Shown piece by piece: positions 1 to 5,603 of a stretch of 5,603 nt of DNA (positions are counted from its first letter, which is position 1; every line of letters starts with the position of its first letter). Location of the stretch: assembly GCA_030837935.1 (NCBI GenBank), contig JAUQXU010000299.1, positions 1 to 5,603 of the forward strand, given 5' to 3'. The position numbers and the translations under genes were made by a program. The DNA comes from Candidatus Brocadia sp. Lineage in GTDB: Bacteria > Planctomycetota > Brocadiia > Brocadiales > Brocadiaceae. The notes under the pieces are model-generated. The model was not told where the DNA came from and searched no databases. It was given only the letters and a program-made list of their open reading frames with translations.

Positions 1-1571
1 CTCCTTCTGACTCCTCAGAACATCATCGGCAATTTACTATACATTTTATTCGTGATTTAAGTGGATGGGCTCCACAACAGGGCGCTGAGTGGGAATCAGA
101 TAAAGAGGAATTGTTACAAAGATTTTGTAAATCTCTCTTTGATCCTGAATCTAATGAAATCTTCTTAATAGCTGCCAATGATGGTCAGCTTATTGAATCT
201 TGGAGACGTTTAAAAGATACAGAGTATGTAATTAAAGCTCGCAAGGTTTTCGAGGACTTGCTTGTTGAAGATCGTCAAGAACAACCTGGCGTAAGGTTGC
301 GATTTTTCAATTTAAGCCGCGGAAGTTCTGCTGAGTTATTTGATCGAGCTATTAAAAGTTTTCTCGATCATCTAGGTTGGCAAGAGTCCTTTAAGATTAA
401 GGCAGGAGAAAATGAGGCTTTTGGACCAAAATGCCCCATTCGGCATAATTACGAACTTCTTCAAAGTCCATTAGTACAATCTCGGTTACGCTCGTTGCTA
501 GAGCTCTGCGATCATAACGGATTACATGTACCGATTAGACAGATATTGTTATTACTTACAAATGCCCTCTTGGGTCATCCAGATGTTAAAGACCATCTCA
601 TAGTTCCAGCAGACATTCCAAAAATATTAGCTGCTGGAAGTATCTCAAAGGCTAGTCTCTATAACAATATTTTTGGTGGTAATCTTTCTGAAACACGTCG
701 GCAATCAATTACAATATTTGATTACTTCGATCGCTTTCAAATCGGCTATGAGACCTCCCATCGAATAGATAATATTCTTATCTTTGGTGACACTCATGAA
801 ACACTACATACATACTTTAAACAATTAGTTGTAGATGATCAGTTCTATGGTGCTGATGAAAGATATTCCACTGCTAAGTGTCAATATATCGAAGGGGATG
901 ATGAAGATCAGGATAAAGGCAAAGATTTTTTGCAACTTCTAATCAGCCAACGCCGAGGCCTTTTTTTCAAAATTCCTAAGGATGCAGAGGAAGAACTTAA
1001 TTTGTGGGAACTGACAGTTTTTAAATTTGCTGGTGAATACTTAAGTTCTGTAGTCGATAAACTAAGAAATGGTGGAATTGTAAAACGTCCTATTCTCTCG
1101 CGTATTGTTAAAGGATTAAACAGAATTTTTACTGGAATGTTGGTTAATAGTGACCGAGAGATCTTTCTTGCGACAAGCGGAAACTACTCTCAAGCAAAAA
1201 TTAGTCGAATTTTTGTTGATAAAATTTCGGTCGATCCAAATCAAGGTGAAAAAATTATTCTCAAATATGACTCATCAACGGGTCGAGTAATTTTAGCAGT
1301 TTATCTTTCTCCTAGTATCATTGAAGAACTAGTCCTCGATCTTATAAAATATGAATTTCTTTCACGGATTGCATTGGAAGGCGCGCTTCCTACAAGTTTT
1401 TCTAAGGAATGTTATGAAGGTATTTTAGCTTTTAAGAGTAAACTGCTTGCAGCCTATGAGAGACGTCAGATTCAGGATGGAGCTTCCATGAGTGCTAATC
1501 TGGAATTAAAAATTCTTACACTCTCAGAAGAAGGATTTCCGATGGAACGCTTTATTGAGGTAATCCAATGA
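1..1571 (+). CDS. DptF-like AAA-type ATPase, C-terminal part (5' end outside window)
   Basis: The frame is open from base 3, giving 522 visible residues, so the true start lies upstream; the TTG at 111 is not a real start. Visible residues 53-63 (bases 159-191) read IFLIAANDGQL, a hydrophobic strand followed by Asn, typical of the Walker B/sensor-1 part of AAA/STAND NTPases. Walker A must therefore be upstream. NLSRGS follows at 103-108, then CPIRHNYELLQ (144-154) with a helical segment containing Arg179 (PIRQ), a candidate sensor-2 or arginine-finger position, and LYNNIFGGNL (219-228). An acidic loop lies at 297-308. The C-terminal half is helical, with ELTVFKFAGEYL (336-347), GLNRIFTGM (371-379) and GALPTSFSKECYEG (460-473). 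No signal peptide or membrane segment is seen. The NYxLL...VQ region and the ATPase-first gene order recall DptF of phosphorothioation-dependent restriction. Calling it an ATPase is fairly safe; the DptF-like assignment is inference. Other phage-defence AAA ATPases remain possible. Confidence 0.5.
   Translation, partial: PSDSSEHHRQFTIHFIRDLSGWAPQQGAEWESDKEELLQRFCKSLFDPESNEIFLIAANDGQLIESWRRLKDTEYVIKARKVFEDLLVEDRQEQPGVRLRFFNLSRGSSAELFDRAIKSFLDHLGWQESFKIKAGENEAFGPKCPIRHNYELLQSPLVQSRLRSLLELCDHNGLHVPIRQILLLLTNALLGHPDVKDHLIVPADIPKILAAGSISKASLYNNIFGGNLSETRRQSITIFDYFDRFQIGYETSHRIDNILIFGDTHETLHTYFKQLVVDDQFYGADERYSTAKCQYIEGDDEDQDKGKDFLQLLISQRRGLFFKIPKDAEEELNLWELTVFKFAGEYLSSVVDKLRNGGIVKRPILSRIVKGLNRIFTGMLVNSDREIFLATSGNYSQAKISRIFVDKISVDPNQGEKIILKYDSSTGRVILAVYLSPSIIEELVLDLIKYEFLSRIALEGALPTSFSKECYEGILAFKSKLLAAYERRQIQDGASMSANLELKILTLSEEGFPMERFIEVIQ
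1556..1571 (+). promoter_or_regulatory. Shine-Dalgarno and ATGA stop/start overlap coupling genes 1 and 2
   Basis: TGAGGT at 1556-1561 lies 6 bases before the ATG at 1568. The TGA stop of gene 1 (1569-1571) overlaps that ATG as ATGA. This is the classic arrangement for translational coupling and suggests the two proteins are made in related amounts and may work in one complex. It also decides the start of gene 2: the next in-frame ATG (1619) has no comparable ribosome binding site. Confidence 0.8.
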
Positions 1572-3097
1572 ATCCGTTGCCCAATCCTTTACCTCCCTTG
1601 CCTAATCCTGACACATCAATGTGGATTGATGAAGCCATTTGGGGACATCGCCTTCACGATGAGCAATCTCCTTGGTTAGTTTTCTTGGAGTTTCTGAATG
1701 TGTTTCATCACGAATACAGTAAAGATCGTGCCTTTATAGAACCAGACGGATTTAATACCCTATGCTACTCTCCAGACAAGAGATTATGCTTGCGGAATAT
1801 CCTCTTCAATAATCCCAAATTAGACGAAATTCGCCTTAGGTATACAAGCGATTCCAATAGATGGGGTGAGTGGCTAAACCATATGAGGACTACGGCACAA
1901 GGAATTCATAATCCTACCTTTGATTATCTAAAAAAGCATTTTCATTCTTTTGAAGATTTTTGTGAGGTAGTTTCCCTTGCTCGTTCAACTAGTCTTGAGA
2001 TGAACAGTAATAAGCGTTGGACCTCCAAGTTTGTGTTTCCTTATGGAAAAGATTGTTTATATGAAGACTTAGATAAAAATGCTGGTTCGAACGATCGGCG
2101 TTTCTTTGGTAGGACAGGTGAGATACTTTATCTAATGCTTTGCCGTAGTCAACTAAAACAGGAGTTACTGTCTGCACTTAAAGAAAAAACGCTTCAAGCC
2201 AATCCGATTTGGAATATGATTATGAAGTGTCTACAACCAGAGGATGATTCTGATCGATCTAAAAGGGCGAACGCATTTTTACCTTATGAGAAGCATTCAT
2301 CTTTTGATGATCTTGCTAAAGATTGGCTAGCTATTCTCAAATTGGATATACCCGGATTTGATGTACTGCCACATATTGTGAATTTAACAGGATTGCATCT
2401 CCTGAAATATCAACTTACTATTTCACAACAAATTCTTGGTTCGCAAAAGCCAACAAAAATTGTTTGTGAAGTTGTTGCACCCAAAAAAACGCTAGTACGT
2501 GAGATTTCCTGTGAGCTTTACCAAGGAAATAATCTCTTATCTGAGCAAGCGGTTGCATCTTATATTTCACAAATTGAAAATTCTGAAGAATGGCAACGAG
2601 CAATCACAGAAAGTGGGGCTTTTGTTAAATGTCGTCAAATATTAAAAAATAAAGTTCGTTGGGGTGAGGACGAGGACTATGAAGGACCAAATGATCCTGT
2701 AAATTTAATTAAAGAACTTCGTTCAGCAGCACTAAAACGACATCGTCAGCACGTTGGCAATATTCATCGTAATTACGGTCGTGAGGTAGGTCTTGTTTCA
2801 AAACGAGGAACAATTAAGTTAAGATATGCTCCAAATGATAGTCTTTTGAAAAGCCTTATATTTGCCAGTGTAGAAAAGAGAGTAGAATTAAATCAATTTC
2901 TTAACCAATTGTATCAACGATACGATATTATTTTTGGTGACAAAGAGGCGGAACAATTTTTATCAAAGGATGAATTTGATAAAAAAGCTTTCCAATCAAA
3001 TTCACATCGTCTTGAACAACGACTTGGTAGCTTAGGGTTGTTACAACGCCTTTCAGATGGTTGTGCCTATATCATCAACCCTTATTGTAAGAAATAA
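1568..3097 (+). CDS. Conserved protein in DptG position, with possible C-terminal winged helix
   Basis: This is a complete 509-residue soluble protein with no P-loop, no recognisable nuclease signature and no membrane segment. I do not recognise a named family with confidence. The first 17 residues are a Pro/Leu/Asn-rich tail (MNPLPNPLPPLPNP...). The likely globular core begins at MWIDEAIWGHRLHDEQ (18-33), an aromatic, well-ordered block that looks strongly conserved. A second conserved-looking block is FFGRTGEILYLMLCRS (179-194). Residues 418-435 (LRYAPNDSLLKSLIFASV) and 451-458 (RYDIIFGD) lead into a C-terminal helix-helix-hairpin pattern at about 470-506, with RLEQRLGSLGLL followed by a short wing-like strand pair ending CAYIINPY. 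This is consistent with a winged-helix DNA- or protein-binding domain. It sits between an ATPase gene and a giant gene, as dptG does in dptFGH, and is coupled to gene 1 by ATGA. An adaptor or structural role in a defence complex is inference. Confidence 0.9.
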   Translation: MNPLPNPLPPLPNPDTSMWIDEAIWGHRLHDEQSPWLVFLEFLNVFHHEYSKDRAFIEPDGFNTLCYSPDKRLCLRNILFNNPKLDEIRLRYTSDSNRWGEWLNHMRTTAQGIHNPTFDYLKKHFHSFEDFCEVVSLARSTSLEMNSNKRWTSKFVFPYGKDCLYEDLDKNAGSNDRRFFGRTGEILYLMLCRSQLKQELLSALKEKTLQANPIWNMIMKCLQPEDDSDRSKRANAFLPYEKHSSFDDLAKDWLAILKLDIPGFDVLPHIVNLTGLHLLKYQLTISQQILGSQKPTKIVCEVVAPKKTLVREISCELYQGNNLLSEQAVASYISQIENSEEWQRAITESGAFVKCRQILKNKVRWGEDEDYEGPNDPVNLIKELRSAALKRHRQHVGNIHRNYGREVGLVSKRGTIKLRYAPNDSLLKSLIFASVEKRVELNQFLNQLYQRYDIIFGDKEAEQFLSKDEFDKKAFQSNSHRLEQRLGSLGLLQRLSDGCAYIINPYCKK

Positions 3098-3105
3098 GAA
3101 ATTTT
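3088..3105 (+). repeat. Tandem TAAGAAA heptamer spanning the gene 2 stop and gene 3 leader
   Basis: TAAGAAA occurs twice back to back (3088-3094 and 3095-3101). The second copy supplies the TAA stop of gene 2. Its TAAG (3095-3098) is also the only Shine-Dalgarno-like match before the gene 3 ATG at 3106, with 7 bases between, so initiation of gene 3 looks weak or dependent on ribosomes arriving from gene 2. CTTATT (3081-3086) can also pair with AATAAG (3093-3098) in a short AT-rich stem, too weak to be a terminator. Confidence 0.6.
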
Positions 3106-5603
3106 ATGACAAGTGATGAACTTATCGGCAAAGTGGCTGTTGAGTATCTTCGGGACCGACTTTCTGAAGACGATACTGGTGGAACAGCACGCTATCTTCT
3201 CGATTGTTTAACAGCCGATCAAACAGCGGCAATTGCAAAAGCGGTTTTAGTTGATCCTTATCTTTTAGGATTAATGGATGTTAAACTGCCAGTTCACTTT
3301 GTTGGTAAGTACGATTTACCAAAATCAGCCCTAACAGAATATAGTGCTACCTATTTTAGAAGTGCATCATGTCAAAAGGCTGCCTATTTACTAGCAAATG
3401 TAGGAGATGATCAGCAACAGAGCTTAAAAGAACTAATTCCGGTAGGGACCGATCAATTACGAGATCATCCAGACCTATGGGTAAATGTTGCTTCCGTTGG
3501 GCTACCTCTAAATGATCAGCATAAGACATGGTGGACAAAGGCCTTGAAAGGATTGCTTGAAGTTCGTTCTTTTGCCTTGGACCAATTTGCTGAATATATA
3601 TTACAAACCCAAAAGGCCATTATGGATGGACAACCTATTTTGTGTGCTTTAGGAGTTGCATTTCACGCACTTCGTATTCCTAAAGATACCAATTATTTTA
3701 AAAGTCTTAATACAAAAACTGCAAATCACTTATCAAAATGGAAGGGGCTTTACAGCCATGCAATAAAAAAGCGTGCCTGCTATCTGGTTAAACAGACACC
3801 AACTCAAGCTTTACTTACAGAAGATAATCTTTTAGAGGCATTTGAAAAGGTAAAAGATACTATTCCAGAAATTATTCATCCTCAGATAGAAAGTTTTATT
3901 AGGGAAGATAGTGGATGGAATAAAGCAGCAGAATCACTAGCACATTGTGAATGGGAATGGGTTAAACCTCTTTTCGATGGCCTTAAAAGAGAAAGGTTCA
4001 ATTTGGGTCAGGCAACTTTAGATTTTTACGATGAGCGTGAGGATGAACTAATTACTGATGCAGAACGTGACTATCTAAATCGTTTAATTGATCGGAAAAC
4101 GACGGAAGCTCAAGACGAAGACGAACAGTTTTACAGGGATCACAGGACTGAACTTAAAGAAAAGCCTTCTTTAAAAGCAAAATGGGATCACTTTATTTAC
4201 GGATCTCCTGTTGAGATTGATGATTTCCTTGTTGGAATTGCTATCTGCCTGGAAGCTTTATTTGATCAGGATATACAAAATTCTAAACGAAAGCTACGAA
4301 TTCAATGTGATCGTAAAACTCAAAAGGATCTTAAAGATCTAAACATAGATGCTGGATTATTTTTTGTTCGACGCTATAAAGGATTACAAAGATTATTTGG
4401 AAATAGCGGAACATGGGATGTTGGAAAATTGTTCGACTTTGAGCAACTGAGTCAAACCTGGAGATCGGCAAAAAGGCCTTATGTTAATCGATCTGTTGCT
4501 AAAGCATCTCTTCAGCTTAAGTTTTTTTTAGAACTTGATGTTATTCTCTCAAATGGAGAAGCCGATACTTATTCTAAACAACTTATTTGGGTTTTTAATC
4601 CAAATGCAGTTCCTAGTGAATTCTATGGAGATTGGTCACGCCTGGTTGATCATCCTCTTGTTTATTGTCGTGCTAATCGTGAGCCTGTTAGTGGTAAAGG
4701 ATGTTTTCAATCACTCGATCTGAAGAATGTAAAAACCTTGATTCCTACTTACGATAAGGATAGGGGTTCCTTTATTTCTGTTTACAAGAAGGATAATGAT
4801 ATTTCGCTTCTTTGGCCTACAAAGTTAAATAAAGCTCAAGAATTAGGTATTATTCATGAACAAACTACGAGCAAGCTTCTCAATTTATTTCAAACATTTC
4901 AGACAAGCTATTCTGCTGCAATAAAGGAATTTGCATGTGAAGGATTGGTTAGTGAATTTCTTCTTAAACAGCTTACGGATTATGGCATACTTCTATATAC
5001 AATTTGCAAAGAAGCCAAAGGGGATCGTAATCGAGATTTACTCCTTCGACCTCTCCTATCGATCGGGACAGTTGCTGTTGAAGGTGGCAGAGTAACTGCG
5101 ATCGTAACACCTTGGCATCCATTAAGACTTGCGGCAATAGCTATCAAAGCTCATCAGGTTGCATCTTTAGTTAAGCATTTACTAACAGCTGAAGAAATAT
5201 CTTTTGGTGATCCACGGCTATTTTTTAAAGAACTCAAGGAGGAATTTGAACATCCTTACTATCCTGAAATCGTATTGGGTTGGAGCGAGAATAAGCCAGA
5301 GCTCCTTTCACTAACAGATTATTATCTTGATTACAGCCTACATGAGTTACCAATAGTAACAAATGAAGGATTTGATGATACAAATGAGAGTCCATCTGAA
5401 AGTGCATCTCTTATTTTAGAGCTTATTAAAAAATATCTTTCTCTATATCCTCACGAGCAAGCAAACTTTACCGTTGTGCTCTACAACTGTGATTCGGCTA
5501 GACTACCACAGGCCATTGTAGATAAAATCCACGAAATTCACGAAGACAAAGAGGACATGCGTTGTCAGGTTATTTTACGGCATAGAGATAGGCAAAAATT
5601 ACG
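3106..5603 (+). CDS. DptH-like giant effector protein, N-terminal 832 residues (3' end outside window)
   Basis: The frame runs from ATG 3106 to the window edge without a stop, giving 832 residues. The start is chosen because it is the first ATG after gene 2, 8 bases downstream, though its ribosome binding site is poor. There is no signal peptide or membrane segment and no Walker A or B motif in the visible part. Residues 1-300 are mostly helical and rich in Trp and acidic residues, with FDGLKRERFNLG at 290-301. A charged helix (about 325-360) follows. Residues about 455-500 look like beta strands ending in LIWVFNPN (493-500). TPWHPLRL (668-675) and LYNCDSARLP (792-801) are the clearest motif-like segments; an acidic linker lies at 753-766. 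DptH is about 1,700 residues with a HerA/FtsK-type ATPase at its C-terminus, and the TPxHPLRL motif and gene order fit that family. The assignment is inference because the ATPase region is not in view. A large Pbe-type or other defence protein is the main alternative. Confidence 0.85.
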   Translation, partial: MTSDELIGKVAVEYLRDRLSEDDTGGTARYLLDCLTADQTAAIAKAVLVDPYLLGLMDVKLPVHFVGKYDLPKSALTEYSATYFRSASCQKAAYLLANVGDDQQQSLKELIPVGTDQLRDHPDLWVNVASVGLPLNDQHKTWWTKALKGLLEVRSFALDQFAEYILQTQKAIMDGQPILCALGVAFHALRIPKDTNYFKSLNTKTANHLSKWKGLYSHAIKKRACYLVKQTPTQALLTEDNLLEAFEKVKDTIPEIIHPQIESFIREDSGWNKAAESLAHCEWEWVKPLFDGLKRERFNLGQATLDFYDEREDELITDAERDYLNRLIDRKTTEAQDEDEQFYRDHRTELKEKPSLKAKWDHFIYGSPVEIDDFLVGIAICLEALFDQDIQNSKRKLRIQCDRKTQKDLKDLNIDAGLFFVRRYKGLQRLFGNSGTWDVGKLFDFEQLSQTWRSAKRPYVNRSVAKASLQLKFFLELDVILSNGEADTYSKQLIWVFNPNAVPSEFYGDWSRLVDHPLVYCRANREPVSGKGCFQSLDLKNVKTLIPTYDKDRGSFISVYKKDNDISLLWPTKLNKAQELGIIHEQTTSKLLNLFQTFQTSYSAAIKEFACEGLVSEFLLKQLTDYGILLYTICKEAKGDRNRDLLLRPLLSIGTVAVEGGRVTAIVTPWHPLRLAAIAIKAHQVASLVKHLLTAEEISFGDPRLFFKELKEEFEHPYYPEIVLGWSENKPELLSLTDYYLDYSLHELPIVTNEGFDDTNESPSESASLILELIKKYLSLYPHEQANFTVVLYNCDSARLPQAIVDKIHEIHEDKEDMRCQVILRHRDRQKL

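Noticed and set aside
111..113. TTG as the start codon of gene 1
   Set aside because: The frame is open back to base 3 and the upstream residues (FTIHFIRDLSGW and following) read as ordinary protein leading into the Walker B-like strand, so the gene simply continues beyond the window.
945..967. GC-rich stretch followed by seven T, resembling an intrinsic terminator
   Set aside because: The possible stem (GCC/GGC) is only about 3 bp and the site lies deep inside the gene 1 coding sequence.
1989..2603. Short minus-strand open frames at 1989-2177 and 2418-2603
   Set aside because: They lie wholly within gene 2, have no ribosome binding site I can support and their translations look like no protein; gene 2 has convincing conserved-looking blocks.
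3356..4723. Short open frames at 3356-3538 (minus) and 4535-4723 (plus)
   Set aside because: Both lie within gene 3, whose frame is continuous for 832 codons. The hydrophobic translation of the second comes from reading T-rich codons in the wrong frame.
3106..5603. BREX (BrxC/PglY, PglX) or DISARM identity for the large protein
   Set aside because: No N-terminal P-loop, methyltransferase NPPY-type motif or helicase motif is visible, and the neighbouring gene sizes do not match those systems.

Overview
This window lies inside one plus-strand operon. It holds three tightly packed genes: the C-terminal part of an AAA-type ATPase (open at the left edge), a complete 509-residue protein, and the first 832 residues of a very large protein (open at the right edge). 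Genes 1 and 2 overlap by 4 bases (ATGA) and genes 2 and 3 are 8 bases apart, so the three are probably translated as one unit. No tRNA, rRNA, mobile element, CRISPR array, promoter or terminator is visible, and no gap between genes exceeds 8 bases.

The layout is medium ATPase, then a ~500-residue protein without a nucleotide-binding motif, then a giant protein whose first 800 residues lack a P-loop. It resembles the DptF-DptG-DptH (DndFGH) restriction module of DNA-phosphorothioation systems and the related Pbe effector modules. Several short motifs fit this reading: a strand-plus-Asn element (LIAANDGQL) and an NYELLQ...VQ segment in gene 1, and a TPWHPLRL motif in gene 3. The match is to architecture and remembered motifs, not to an alignment. 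The module could be a divergent DptFGH set, a Pbe-type set, or an undescribed relative that pairs with a different DNA modification. The modification genes (for example dndBCDE or a methyltransferase) and the ATPase part of gene 3 would lie outside the window.

Proposed working model (inference): gene 1 supplies an ATP-driven sensor or motor, gene 2 acts as an adaptor with a possible C-terminal winged helix, and gene 3 is the main DNA-engaging effector, probably ending in a HerA/FtsK-like ATPase as DptH does.

The organism is a bacterium with an AT-rich genome (roughly high-30s percent GC, estimated by eye). The window has many GATC sites and four CGATCG palindromes, two of them one base away from the cyanobacterial HIP1 octamer. 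This would fit a cyanobacterium or a Dam-positive proteobacterium, but does not settle which.
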